Assembly: GCA_034670405.1 (NCBI GenBank)
Contig: JAXDDX010000192.1
Span: 444,501-508,500, forward strand
Length of the DNA: 64,000 bases
Origin: Hoplostethus atlanticus
Taxonomy: Eukaryota; Chordata; Actinopteri; Trachichthyiformes; Trachichthyidae
Reading direction: 5' to 3'
Made by a program: the position numbers and the translations under genes. This document shows positions 46,801 to 56,614 of this stretch, piece after piece. How positions within the stretch are numbered: position 1 is the first letter of the stretch; every line of letters begins with the position of its first letter. The notes under the pieces were generated by a model, which worked only from the letters and a program-made list of their open reading frames with translations, was not told where the DNA came from and ran no database searches.

Positions 46801-48662
46801 GCTTGAACAACATTATGCTCAGGGATGACTTGAATATATATTGACTGATATTTGTTTCATTACTTCACTCTATGCTGAAGTATTAAAGAGGAAATAAGGC
46901 GGTAATGAAAACAACTAACCTTTTGCCAGACGTCCTTACCAACGGGTTTGCATGGACACATCAGGGATTCTCAGCCTTTTTGAAGTTGCTAGATGAAAGA
47001 AAATGTTCAGAACGGTACAGTATTGCACATGCTGGAGCTTTGTACTGCAGATCGGCTTGGCCCCGGCTGCTGTCCAGCATTGGGTATACGAGGGAATCAG
47101 AGGAACGCACTTTAAAACATTCAAACATTGATTTTCAGCTGCATATTTCCAAGTCATCTGGAATTAGAGAAATGGACACAGAGGCTGATGCCGGCGTACG
47201 TGACCATCTCAAAGATCAAACAATGTTTGGGGTTTATTCTGCAGACACGGGTTTCTCGCTCTCGCTTCTCAGACATGATTAGGGAACCAAATGTGTAGAC
47301 GGAGGGAGGGGAAGCGACTGCAGGATGGATCTGTTTTTTTATGTTGCTCTCCTTTTTATTCTTGATTTACTTTCCATAAATTTTGGATTTGCGTGCTTCT
47401 GGCTCCCTGAAACGTTGACACCACAAAACTTTGCAGAATCTGTTCTGTCGCGTTACATTCATCTCTCCTTCCCTTTTTCAGGGTTCCTACAGTCATGGAA
47501 AACCCAGAAAAGTCATTGAGTTCAGCTGTAGGAAGCCTGCCTCGGTCTCGTTCACTTCCTCTCATCACCTTCACATACTCCCTCCCTCTCTCTCTCTCCT
47601 GTCACTTTCTCTTCCCCCTTGCTCTTTGTTTCTCTGGGCAGGGATGAAGACGAGCTAACAGCCTAGATAGGACTTACTGTACATGATTGATTGTAGTTGG
47701 CAGTTTGGAGACGGGTGACAATATGAAAGAGGGTTCGAGCAACAATTGAGAAGAAATCCAACTGTGCCACGCTGTCATAATGAATAAACGACGAACCCTT
47801 TGACACCCTCGCTACTGAGTTGTTAGGTTTGACAGTTTCCTGCGTATCTCTGAGGTACTTTTCATCATGTCAAGACTAAAAGTTATTGGGTAGGAAGCCA
47901 GGAGTCCATGTTGTTTACAGGATTACACACTCCATCACAAAAATTCCCCCCACATTCAGAGACAAGTGGGGCTGTCGCCGCGCTATCGCAACTCATGAAT
48001 TAGCGCCTTTTTTACTTTGTTCTTTGAAAATGATATATTCTTGTAATCATCTCACCCTGCTCCCCTGTGATAGTATCGCCGCTGCCTGGTTCCTTAGCAT
48101 GTCGCTGTGTTGGACTTCATCCTAATGGACGACGACGCAAGACTTAGTTTTGTTTTCATAATGTTTCTACTACCACCCCCCGGACAGCTCGCTTCCCCTT
48201 AAATGATAGACTCTCCCTTATCTTTTAATAGACCTCTCTCTTTCTCTCAGCTCCATTCCTCCCATACTAGAAAACGTGAGTTATGAATAACACTCTCTCT
48301 TGCTCTCTCTCCTGTTTATCTTAGGTGCTAATGCTACTGTGCATAGCATCTTTAAGCACCAGTCCTTCCATCATGGAAAACACACTCTCCCTTTTCTCTA
48401 TCACCATTCCTTCCATCCATGAGTTATGGATTGCCCTCACATACTCTTCTCTATCTCCTCCCTCTGCCTCTTCCAGGTGTTTCTGCTGCTGTGTATAGCA
48501 GACTGGATGGTGCACTCCATGTGGCGAAGCGGCAAAGACCCGGATAGTTTCTCCATCCCCTACCTGACGGCCCTGGGTGACCTGCTGGGTACCGCCTTCC
48601 TGGCGCTCAGCTTCCACTTCCTGTGGCTCATAGGGGACCAGGACAGCGACGTGGGCGACTGA
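29706..48662 (+). CDS. slc41a2: SLC41A2, MgtE-type Mg2+ transporter (10 coding exons)
   Basis: Membrane transporter for Mg2+ and other divalent cations, with two MgtE-like repeats. Coding exons: 29706-30245, 30459-30566, 32383-32454, 32922-33066, 33277-33423, 35527-35674, 36366-36445, 40375-40506, 40599-40747, 48477-48662. Phases join without a break, giving 568 residues (human 573). Residues 1-145 form a hydrophilic cytosolic region with an acidic [12 protein letters not shown] run. Then follow [13 protein letters not shown] and [15 protein letters not shown] (first repeat) and [16 protein letters not shown] (second repeat, the same pattern); these pseudo-symmetric halves are the family hallmark. 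The C terminus GDQDSDVGD resembles the SLC41A2 ending. The first coding exon is least conserved. The start has A at -3. Synteny with NOPCHAP1 and CHST11 separates it from SLC41A1 and SLC41A3. Confidence 0.97.
31225..31345 (-). mobile_element. tRNA-derived SINE-like remnant
   Basis: On the minus strand it holds GGTTCAATTCC, a perfect match to the pol III B-box consensus, in the context TTGGGGGTTCAATTCCCCCT. Upstream bases are too degraded for a sure A box. Intron 2 of the SLC41A2 coding region. The SINE call is inference. Confidence 0.4.
31803..31910 (+). mobile_element. Dispersed repeat family B, copy 2
   Basis: Contains GGAATATCAGGGAATTTTTC, GTGTTCCAGACAGGGAAAGT and CAGGGAATTTGATAAATTCT, shared with the copy starting 215 bases downstream and with 22060-22320. 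Confidence 0.7.
32018..32310 (+). mobile_element. Dispersed repeat family B, copy 3 (fullest)
   Basis: Starts AGGGTTCCCAGTAGTCATGG and continues with GTGTTCCAGACAGGGAAAGT, TGGAATATCAGGGAATTTTC, AAATGGGTCACTT, ATACCAGACTGAATTTTACA and GGAAGTGGAAACCAG. The same series, diverged, is seen at 22060-22320. It ends about 70 bases before SLC41A2 exon 4 (the third coding exon is 32383-32454). Confidence 0.72.
32868..32904. repeat. (TTCC)n in the acceptor tract of an SLC41A2 exon
   Basis: Nine TTCC units immediately precede the CCTCCAG acceptor of the exon at 32922, serving as its polypyrimidine tract. Confidence 0.95.
33424..35526 (+). other. SLC41A2 intron, no other gene recognised
   Basis: No second gene is recognised. 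It contains a fragment resembling the end of a fish repeat (CATCTTTATTTATAGAGTGC near 34563-34582) and a SINE-like remnant (35298-35400). The rest is unremarkable. Confidence 0.5.
35298..35400 (+). mobile_element. SINE-like remnant with pol III B box
   Basis: GGTTCGATTCC in CACAGGTTCGATTCCCGGCC matches the B-box consensus exactly. The upstream TCACCTCACAGCTAGAA and the downstream TGCATGT and TTGGAGACTCTAAGTGAACA resemble a very common fish repeat in degraded form. Confidence 0.5.
35675..35784. repeat. Long (GT)n at the SLC41A2 donor
   Basis: About 54 GT units with one interruption, beginning at the splice donor itself (AGCAG|GTGTGTGTG). The true donor cannot be distinguished from the repeat by sequence. 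Confidence 0.97.
36111..36326. repeat. (CT)n and (AC)n microsatellites before an SLC41A2 exon
   Basis: A (CT)n from 36111 to 36165 and an (AC)n from 36297 to 36326, with 130 bases of unremarkable sequence between. The next exon starts at 36366. Confidence 0.9.
36737..37044. mobile_element. MITE, repeat family C
   Basis: About 308 bases bounded by inverted repeats: left AGGAAAGAATCCACCCT, and the right end reverse-complemented AGGAGAAATCCACCCT. The inside contains GATATCATCAGTTTGTGACG, ATCTACTTCTACTTC and CCAGAATGA, shared with 25525-26130. No ORF of note. Likely a non-autonomous DNA transposon. No clean target-site duplication was identified. Confidence 0.65.
37290..37455 (+). mobile_element. 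SINE-like tail fragment
   Basis: Contains TTGGTGTGAATGTATGTGAA, then CTCCCCGGGTAAATAAAGGT just before an A-rich end. That order (TGTGAATG followed by AAATAAAGGTTA) is typical of a common teleost repeat tail. The family name is not certain. Confidence 0.4.
37456..40374 (+). other. Large SLC41A2 intron, non-coding
   Basis: Nothing protein-coding is recognised. Contents: an AT-rich block with homeodomain-type cores (TTTTAATTAAATGGCATTAA, about 37640-37660), a (GT)n at 37779-37813, a C-rich low-complexity stretch at 38720-38960, and otherwise unique sequence. Confidence 0.5.
40748..43090 (+). other. First part of SLC41A2 last intron, no gene recognised
   Basis: AT-rich non-coding sequence. A 136-codon minus-strand ORF at 42170-42580 has no recognisable motif and is probably chance. 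Confidence 0.5.
43100..43790 (+). pseudogene. Decayed TRIM-type gene fragment (coiled coil, PRY-SPRY)
   Basis: Remnant of a fish TRIM (finTRIM/bloodthirsty-like) E3 ligase gene. About 43190-43240 encodes a coiled-coil-like [10 protein letters not shown]. About 43365-43455 reads [19 protein letters not shown], matching the PRY pattern DPDTAHPKLxLS. About 43500-43560 gives [20 protein letters not shown], the SPRY core, followed by [11 protein letters not shown] and [11 protein letters not shown]. About 43690-43765 gives [12 protein letters not shown] in another frame, the SPRY end. Segments lie in different frames with in-frame stops, so it is not functional. No introns are evident between segments. 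RING and B-box are absent or unrecognisable. It sits inside SLC41A2 in the same direction. Confidence 0.75.
43800..44990 (+). other. Spacer between the two TRIM remnants
   Basis: No domain is recognised. Scattered short ORFs give no family signal. It may contain further decayed parts of either copy. Confidence 0.4.
45003..46335 (+). pseudogene. Decayed TRIM-type gene (RING, B-box, coiled coil, PRY-SPRY)
   Basis: Fuller TRIM remnant with domains in the correct order. [24 protein letters not shown], most zinc Cys/His positions lost after it. B-box region at 45270-45420: [20 protein letters not shown], then [14 protein letters not shown]. Coiled coil at 45660-45760: [26 protein letters not shown] at 45845-46330: [33 protein letters not shown], then [16 protein letters not shown]. 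Several frame changes and in-frame stops separate these blocks. Introns are not evident, consistent with a retrocopy or the compact gene layout of this expanded fish family. It shares direction and family with the fragment 1.2 kb upstream, suggesting tandem origin. Confidence 0.8.
46336..48246 (+). other. Last part of SLC41A2 final intron before the duplicated acceptor
   Basis: Non-coding. A family A head-like fragment (AGGGTTCCTACAGTCATGGA, 47480-47499) is present. The stretch 47960-48110 is complex, unique sequence that looks like a candidate conserved element. Confidence 0.45.
48247..48476 (+). other. slc41a2: Tandem duplication of the SLC41A2 last-exon acceptor region
   Basis: The true acceptor CTCTTCCAG (48476) is followed by GTGTTTCTGCTGCTGTGTATAGCA. 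A similar unit lies 152 bases upstream: CTGTTTATCTTAG (48324) followed by GTGCTAATGCTACTGTGCATAGCA. Similarity continues upstream of both (CTCCATTCCTCCC and GTGAGTTATGAAT versus CACCATTCCTTCC and ATGAGTTATGGAT). The upstream unit would encode VLMLLCIAS in frame and stay open for about 57 codons, reading through the true acceptor in another frame to a stop. It is either an alternative 3' splice site giving a different C terminus, or a dead duplicate. Confidence 0.6.
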
Positions 48663-49126
48663 GGTGACCTCTGACCTCCTAAGGGGTGCGGCGAAGGGAA
48701 GCCCTGACGCCCGCCCTCCACCCCCTTACGCCTTGTGGGATTTTGAGTGTTGTCTGTCGCTTGCCAGGACGTTCCTCTGCTTCTCATACTGGACCAGACG
48801 GCTCCATGCTGTCAGAGACGACTAGGTGGTAAACCACCGTGAGTGTTTTCTGCTCCTGGCTTTTTCTATATGCACCAATGACACTGTATTCCATAGATTT
48901 GTCACTGATTGTCTGATGAAGAGATCGACCCGTGTTGTTTGTTTGCACCAAGGCACTCGCGTGTTATCCTGCTGGACCATTACCACACAAAATTGCCACC
49001 TGCCAAAATGCCAGTAAGATCTTGCTGTTGTTGGTGGGTTTGTCTGCTCTACCAGCCACTCTGGTAGGCAACCAACCCTCACTTGGAGGTCTTATACTAT
49101 ACAATTGCATTTGGTTGGTAAAATAG

Positions 49127-49169
49127 TGGAAGTGGCTGGTGACTTCCTGGAATTTACCAGCCACTTCCA
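49127..49169. repeat. Perfect 14-bp inverted repeat (stem-loop)
   Basis: TGGAAGTGGCTGGT and its exact reverse complement ACCAGCCACTTCCA are separated by 15 bases. A smaller hairpin (CTACCAG, then CTGGTAG, around CCACT) sharing the CCAGCCACT core lies about 100 bases upstream, so this may be a short hairpin-forming repeat family. Confidence 0.8.
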
Positions 49170-50467
49170 TTTCTTGCCCTTCGAATTACTGCTTTGCATC
49201 ATCACATCAGTGGACAGGTACATAGATAGCTGGGTGGAGTAGGAAGTAATAGGAAGTAAGGAAAGTATGCTATGATATGTGGAGTGTGGGTCTACCAGCA
49301 CCAAGATTAAAAGGGATCCGGGTGAGTCACACATGATCAATCGTTGTGTCTTTGGTATTTGTTCCTGTGTGTCTGGTCACCTTCTGTCTAGAGCACGCAC
49401 AATAATGTTTTTCATGTTTCAGCAGTTTGAGTTTCCCTCTGCACAGTCAGCCCTGTATTGTACATATTTAATTGTTAATGGTACTTCCTTACACTCATGT
49501 AAAACAAACAACATGTAAGCCTTTGTATATTACGCCACCCATGCCAGTCCAGCGGGTCCATTCACATCTGACGGTGGATGTTTTTGCACGCCTGTTTACA
49601 TGTACGCACAGTGTGCACGTCTACATGCACACAAATAGTCTGAAAACGGATTGAGGCGATACTCCCATCTGCAGCCATTGTGATGTCATACATTGTGATG
49701 TCATAATCAGTGGAAGCACCAAGGTATCTGCTCAGTCTTTTACGTTTGTTCGGCCGTAGCTTGATTTCATTGTGTTTTTAAAATGTGCCATGTGACAAAA
49801 AGGTGAGAGGAAGTTGATCCAGATGCAGCGGCGGTGTGTTAACCTGCTGCATCAGTACGTCAGGCTGACACTTGAGAGTAATACTGTTTGCATCAAGGTG
49901 TCCTGTAAGCTTCAATATGAACAACAAAGAATAGCAAAAGAAAACGTCTAGACATGTTCCATCTGATACGGAGGTTGGCCTGGGATGGATCTCATTGTGT
50001 CGTATCCTCTGAGTAAACCAAACCAATCAAATAAATCAGTTACAGTTAAATTGAACTCTCACCTTTATCTGACTGTCCATCGGAGTGTTGTGTGCATGTG
50101 AACGTAGCCAGTGGCTCTCTTCAACCCAATTCCAATGATATGTGCCTCTTGAGATTCACTGGTTGACAAGGTATCACTCTCTGTCATGCCATAAATGTTT
50201 TGTTTTTTTCTACTGCGTTGTAAAACTGTGCAATCGAGAACGGTTTTCTTTTTGTACTCACTATCGGTTTTAAGACAATTACTGTTGTACGTTTCGAAGA
50301 GTTTCATTCCAAAATGAAAAAATGTGACATCTACTCTGACAAAACGATCGCTGGCATGAAAGTAAAAACTCACTAATGGATCTTGTCAATGTTCAGCTTC
50401 CTTGTGCCTTTTAGAAAAGAGTACAGTTCTAGAGGGTGTAATCAGCTGTGTTGTTGAAATATTGACA

Positions 50468-50760
50468 GGGTTCCCACGGTCGTGGAAAACCTGAGTTGGA
50501 AATGAGTATGCGTATAGTTTGGAAGGATCATTGACATTTTTTTTTTTCCAACCTGTGAAATGTTGAATGTGAGGCTTGCCTGCTTGTTGATCCACTTCCC
50601 TTTTGAGGAATAAAAACCCAGATCAGATATTATATATATCTATATTATAAATATACTATCAGACCTGAGACGTTCACATCACATGTTCAATGTAAAAACT
50701 GACATTTGCTGCATCGACTAGTCATGGATATTGCGCTACATGTCAAAGGAATGTGATCAG
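50468..50760 (+). mobile_element. Dispersed repeat family A, copy 3
   Basis: Starts GGGTTCCCACGGTCGTGGAA, then GTTGATCCACTTCCC, GAGGAATAAAAACCCAGATC, TTCACATCACATGTTCAATG and GTCATGGATATTG. It follows the 26780-27060 copy in inverse orientation, with a (TA)-rich insertion at 50626-50655. Confidence 0.75.
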
Positions 50761-53679
50761 CAGTAAGGTGTAGGGACGCTGTATGGAGCGATGGATACCA
50801 GGGAGCATTCACTGTGTCATTTTGGAATGAAACCCTTTGTTTTGTTTTGTGGCTTATACGGGCCTTAATGTTTTAATAAATGTCCAGCGTTTCAGAAGTG
50901 TCTCTTTTTGTGATATTCTTTACTTGTCATGTAGCTGTGTGCTCTTATCCAGATGGTTCTTACTGCATTGTCACGTCGGCTCTGACTGCAGCAGATCAAA
51001 GCCTGAGCGCCGAGCCGGGGGAAGAAGGAAGCAGTATTGTGATTGAGATGAACAGCAAATATCTTCTCCCCTCTTGTTTGCCTCAAGTAAGCCCCCGATA
51101 TCATCTGTTCTCCCGCGGTCTCCATGACAACGCAATCAGACATTGCTCATTTTCAATGTTGACCCTGATGTTTCGCAAAACGTGCATTTCTGCACAGATG
51201 TCACACCCACACCACCTCCGACAACCGCTTCTCCTCACACGTTATCTAGTGATGTTTTTACATGTTTTTACAAATATCTGGCAACATAAGCACTTAGTGG
51301 CAAAACGGTACAATAAATGATGATGATGAAATGGCAGCAGGAATAGTTTTCAGTCCTCTGTGAAGGCCGTGTGGAAGTGGAGCGGCAGGTTGTGTCACCT
51401 GCAGGTCTGTCCGTCTGTCTCGGCTAGTAAGTCCTACTTGGTGGATCATTTCCATGATAGCTGTCATTTTGGATGAGGGTCGATTGATTTGCAACATCTC
51501 TGTAGCACCGGAGAACTTAAAGCTTTCCGCTCAGCATCGATTCACTTCGGCAGGAGATCCGCCGCCGCCAGCACGTTCAGACAGAAGTGTGTATTTATAC
51601 TGCGTGTCTGTGCAGCTGCGTGGCCGGCGGTGGAAACCGTCCGAGCTCACGTGGCAGCGTGGAAACAGGATCCGACTTCAAAGCGGAAAATATCAAAAGG
51701 TGTCCTCTTGCGGTATTCCTTGAAAACAGGACGAGGCCGTTTAGCATCAAAAGGAAGCGGTGTACGGCGGAGACCTCGTCCGGAGCCCTCGGTTGTATAA
51801 CCAATGGATTCCTCGTCTCTTTGAACGTGGCGAGAAGCTTTCCGACCGCTCCCGACTTCTTCAGCTCTCAGAAAGGATTTCTCTTACCTCGCGTACGATC
51901 AAAGCCCCGAGACAGTTGACATGGATTATTCATGCTTATGGGTTTTTATTTCTGGCCCGGAGAATCTGATGAAGCGCCTCATATGGCTGAAGAGGCTTGT
52001 TAAGGGCCATTGCCATAACGACCACAGCAGGACCTCTTATTACCAGAGCACTGAACAACCACTCCTGGCACTCACCTCTCCTGTGTGTGTGCACGTGCTT
52101 AACAATGCACCTCTGTTTGTGTCTAGACAGTCCATATTTACGGCGTTTTGGGGGGTGCACGTGACGCTCGGCGCTCCCCCTCGGTCCGCCGGCCGACCCA
52201 GACGGGACCAGAGGGCCTGTGAAACCCAATCCGGCGGCGCAGACTTTTAGCAGCATGAGCCTGCAGACACCTAGGGGCACTGGGAGGTCTCGAGGTGGCG
52301 AGCAGTCTGGAATACCCCCGGCAGCTCTACCCCCCCCCGGGCGCCGCGGTGCCGGGCCTCGTTTGAAAGGAAACAATAGCCTGCTTCACGGCGCAACGTA
52401 ATCGGAAACAGATTGGTCCAGAGGGGCAAGTTCGGCAAGTCGGGGTGGGATCCTCCGTCTTCCCTCGTGAAAGCTGAACCGAAGTCACAACCTTTTAAAA
52501 CACATCTGACTTTCTAACGCTGCCACCGATGCGGCAAACATGGATGTACTGATGGAGCTGTGAAAGAACTGCCCGGTGTTACTGAAGTGGGAGTGGATAA
52601 TAATCGTCTCGAGTCGAGAAGCGCCGACCGCGAGTGACACGTCTATGTGTCCTTATTGGGTAAACAGGGACATTCCTGACACCCCGGGGTGACATTCCTC
52701 CGGGGCTGATGGGAGATGGAGACCTGGAAGAAGAACGAAGAGTCACGACTCAAACCTGGTTGTGACACTGTGACCTCTGACCCCCCCACCCCCCCTCCTC
52801 CATCACCACCACCACCCTGTCCTCTGGCTCTCACACCGACTGTAACTGTAGGAGGGACAAGCGAAGATCGATGGCAGTGTCGCCGAGGACAGATGACTCA
52901 GCCTGTAGTGGGTTCTCGGTGCTCTCGGAGCGAAACGCCGGTCGATCCGTCTTTATTTAGGCTGTTATCAATCTCGTTTGGCCCCAAACCGAGGCGGGGT
53001 TGGGGGGGGGGGGGGGGGTGGATGGGTTGGCAACGGTATGCCTGCCACCCATGAGGTACACTAATTGCCCGACACTGCAGGCCTGCCGGACATAACCTGT
53101 CCCTCTGATCCTCGTATGGATCATTTGACTCTTCCTGGGAAAATCCTCCGACTGTCCTTCACCCTCCACCCTGAACATGGAAACCACACCGCGTCCTGAT
53201 TGGCAGACCCCCTGGTCCTCTACAAACTATTAAAGCTGCAAGATGCACCTTTCTAACATTCAAATAACATGAAATAAATTGGAAAGACATCATCAGTCTG
53301 TGACTCTGTGTTCATACCTAAATGCCCCCATTTGCCTGCAAATTGGCTTTTCAGTGATGTTCAGGACGTTTTGGGGGCGTGTACCGTTTTGCTGTGGGCG
53401 TGGCCAGTGGTGATCTGGGTTGTGGCTGTCAAGGTCACATATTGCAGTGTGCTCAAAAGGAGACGGACGACAGAAATGGAACGAAGCAAATGAAATAAAA
53501 CCAGGAGAAGATCTTGGTAGAATACAGAGATGAGAGAGAGATGAGGACGTTGAACTCTGGTGGCTGAACTGTTTTTTGGGCACAACAACACAACAAAACG
53601 CATCTCTACTAATCAGAAGAGACTGCTGCTCCTCTGTATCTCTTTTGTTGGTTTGAACAGCTATTTTTCTGTTTTTCGT

Positions 53680-53682
<3 letters not shown>

Positions 53683-53737
<55 letters not shown>
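53683..53737. repeat. (AC)n microsatellite
   Basis: About 27 AC units in the SLC41A2-CHST11 interval. Confidence 0.97.
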
Positions 53738-53740
<3 letters not shown>

Positions 53741-53989
53741 CACTTCCCAGCTGTAGTTTGCCTCCCTCTAATGATAGAGTGCATCGAGGGAAGGGAGGGC
53801 AGCATGTATTTCTGACATACCAGAGCCTGGACCACAAGGTCAGTGAGGAGGAGGAGGAGGGAGGCTGCCAGTTTCGGGGCGGCGTGTCTGTTGTGTTAAG
53901 TTGACCATCAAAGCAGCCAATAGGATGAGACGTGGATCCGGTAAAGAGAAACAGATATATAACACATGATCTGTAACCTGTAGAGTTCC

Positions 53990-54420
53990 TCCAACGTGTA
54001 TTTTTAAAGGATGATAACAATACTGATGTTTCTGTTTTGAAGAATTGACGATATTTTGTGCCGATACTAAAATTAGATTTGAACATTTTTACGTTTAAAA
54101 AAAAAAAGTGTTCAGTGTTTCCTGCAGAATTTCATTCTTGTCAGGTAGGAAAAACCTCTGAACCAGTTTAGAGCATCACGGGGACACTAAAACCAGCAGG
54201 GTGACCCACCACACCGACTCACACGGGAACTCTGGGATACGTTACTGCCTGTAAATGAATGAATTTACAAAAAACACATACCTAAACAATTAAATGAATA
54301 AAAAGTGTAAAGAAAATAACATTTCATTGCAGGTTGTACTGAGTTTTTATGGCGCTGTGGTCGGGGAGGACAACATGATATTTAATAACAGGCCAACGTC
54401 GGTCCGAAGTATCAGCCTCC
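53990..54420. mobile_element. Dispersed repeat family D, copy 2
   Basis: Shares GGGACACTAAAAC, then CTAAACAATTAAATGAATAA, then AAGAAAATAACATTTCA and TTTTTATGGCGCTGTGGTC with 16222-16590. The right end AGGCCAACGTCGGTCCGA is related to the GGTTCGACCGAT left end of copy 1 in inverted form. Confidence 0.6.
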
Positions 54421-55699
54421 TCACAGTGATGTCATGTTGGCTCAGGTACCATGTGACTGTGACATCACTGAGCTTAACTGTCTAATAAAGCAGAAAAACC
54501 AGCTGATTGGCCTTCTGGAGGTCACGGCGGGTCGGTGTGTTGTTTTCCCTTTAACAACAAGCTGATCTGCGGCGTTTCGGGGATGAGAGCGATCTTGGCC
54601 GTTGGGGTTTTTGTTTCGGGTTTTTTTTAATTTTTTTATTCTGGACCCAGGGCCATTTCTTCAAAGGAGGCCACTTGAAAAGAACCGCGGAGGCCCAGCA
54701 CAGCGTCGGCGTAATGAGAGAGATCAGAGCTGCTGCAGCGAGGCTGAGCAGATGGACGAGATACAAACACAGTTGCTGGAGTTTTAATGAGCAGCAGCTT
54801 AGAAATCGCAGGTGCAGAAACCGGGCCGCCCGTGGCCCCGTCAGGCAGACGTCAATAACAGTATTTTACCACCGGTTGTTTCAAAGCAATCATTAGAACG
54901 TGTTCAGGCCGCAGCTGATAATTCCCTCCTGGTTTCCGTGCTGACACCGGTACCAGGGAGCTACCGATCGATCCTGCTTGTTTTCATCTATTTTTCATCC
55001 TTGTTCGTTACTTGGTGGAAAAAGCTTACCGGCGGCGCACACATCCCTCGGTAACTGGCGTGCAGAAGCCGCCGTTCCCTCGAGGACTTTGTTTACTGCA
55101 ATCATAAGTACTTTGGCGATGCCGGCAGACAGTTATTGCATCACCGTCTCACCAATAATCACAGTAACAAAAAACAACCCTCTTGAGTATCGTTGCGATC
55201 TTCTCCCATCATGAAAGAAATATCTCGGTAGGTAACTATGGAAACAGAGATTAATTCATGGCCGGTGTTTCTGGCGTGGTGGTGCTGTGTGGGTCTTCTG
55301 CTGTCAGTGTGGATGAAGTCATGTTGGCTGCATGTTATTTGACACTGACACACAAAAAAAGCAGGAGTCAGAGGCGTCGGGAGTTTCTGCGGTATTTTAT
55401 TGTGAAAACATCAGACAGAATGAACCATGGGTCGCCGCCGTGGGATCGAAACTGTTCCCCCACATACATAGTCAATAATTCATGATTTCGGTGAGTTGCG
55501 CCTGAAAATGAACCCAAAAAAAAGAGTAAAACGGAACAGGCAGGAGGTCATCCCGGGAGACGTGGAGAGTTTAGGTGTGTTGCCATGGTGATAGCGAGAA
55601 CTATGGGTAAGTGTTTGCAAATAAATAAATAAATAGGTCGGAGCTTGTTTCGAACAAGAGTCTCGCCGTCCGTGGAACGCTCGCTAAGGCAGAGTGGGT

Positions 55700-55732
<33 letters not shown>

Positions 55733-56001
55733 CAATGATCCAACAGACAATCCGATACACACAACAGTGAAAACTCTCAAGTCACACACACACACACATA
55801 CTGTACAGTACGCAGCACACTTCCACGCCGGCGGGCAGCAGATGAAGCCGTACTGCCGAGAGGTCCGAGGGGTCGTGACCTCTGGAGGAGGGGCTACAAG
55901 CAGTCGGGGCAACACAGAGCCACGTGACACCGCGTAGGCCGCCGGACGCTTCCCTTCACTACGCCTCCTGGTGCAGTCACATGGGCCTCTGCTGCTGCTT
56001 C

Positions 56002-56042
<41 letters not shown>

Positions 56043-56099
56043 CTAGTAAGCGACTTGCTGCTGTGAATTGTGGGGGGAGTAGTGGAGTTGAGGGAGTCT

Positions 56100-56230
56100 C
56101 TTCTAGAAATACTATCCTTCACCCTAAAGGAGCTACATGCAGCATTAAGTGTTTCTCAAAATGAAGACCACATTTCCCATAAACCCTCATGCTTCCTGTT
56201 GTGTTTCGAGGACGTTGACGTATGGGAGTC
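56100..56230 (+). mobile_element. Dispersed repeat family E, copy 2
   Basis: Contains GAGCTACATGCAGCATTAAG, then TTTCTCAAAATGAAGACCAC and ATTTCCCATAAACCCTC; the reverse complement of the core is at 7425-7490. The shared TTCACCCTAAAGGAGC start suggests the copy begins near 56115. Confidence 0.6.
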
Positions 56231-56392
56231 ACTCCGTCCAGGACTGGCTCAACAAAGAGGAACCATAACTAACTAACTCATGGCCGAGCCCAGTGGGGGG
56301 TAACGACCAGAGCACCAACCATCTATGCTGCTGGAGGGCAGTGGGTTTGAATCTGGGAAAAGAATCACTCAGAAGGAAAAATACTCCCTAAT

Positions 56393-56393
<1 letters not shown>

Positions 56394-56441
<48 letters not shown>

Positions 56442-56570
56442 AATCTGGAAGAAGGCCCAAGTGACCACCGCAGTAAGAGTAAAGTGCTCTGAACAGTCGG
56501 GAGGACCGAGAAGACGCTCTGATCATTTTTCAGTGGCTCTGTGGTGTCATGGCTGAAAGGCACCGAGCAG

Positions 56571-56613
<43 letters not shown>
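56394..56613. repeat. Paired (GT)n tracts
   Basis: (GT)24 at 56394-56441 and (GT)19 at 56575-56613. A SINE-like fragment with B-box-like GGTTTGAATCT lies just upstream (56281-56375). Confidence 0.9.

Positions 56614-56614
<1 letters not shown>

Larger units (their letters stand above)
48663..50900 (+). other. slc41a2: SLC41A2 3' UTR with two polyadenylation signals
   Basis: No coding exon. AATAAA occurs at 50030-50035 and 50875-50880; the second (TTTTAATAAATG) is followed by GT/T-rich sequence, as expected for the main distal site. A family A repeat (50468-50760) lies between them, so distal transcripts would include it. A stem-loop is at 49127-49169. Confidence 0.5.
50901..55395. other. Intergenic region between SLC41A2 and CHST11 3' ends
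   Basis: No coding exon is recognised on either strand. Contents: a G18 run at 53001-53018, a family C-like fragment near 53280, an (AC)n at 53683-53737, family D copy 2 at 53990-54420, and non-repetitive stretches at 51950-52040 and 54660-54860 that look like candidate conserved elements. Confidence 0.5.
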
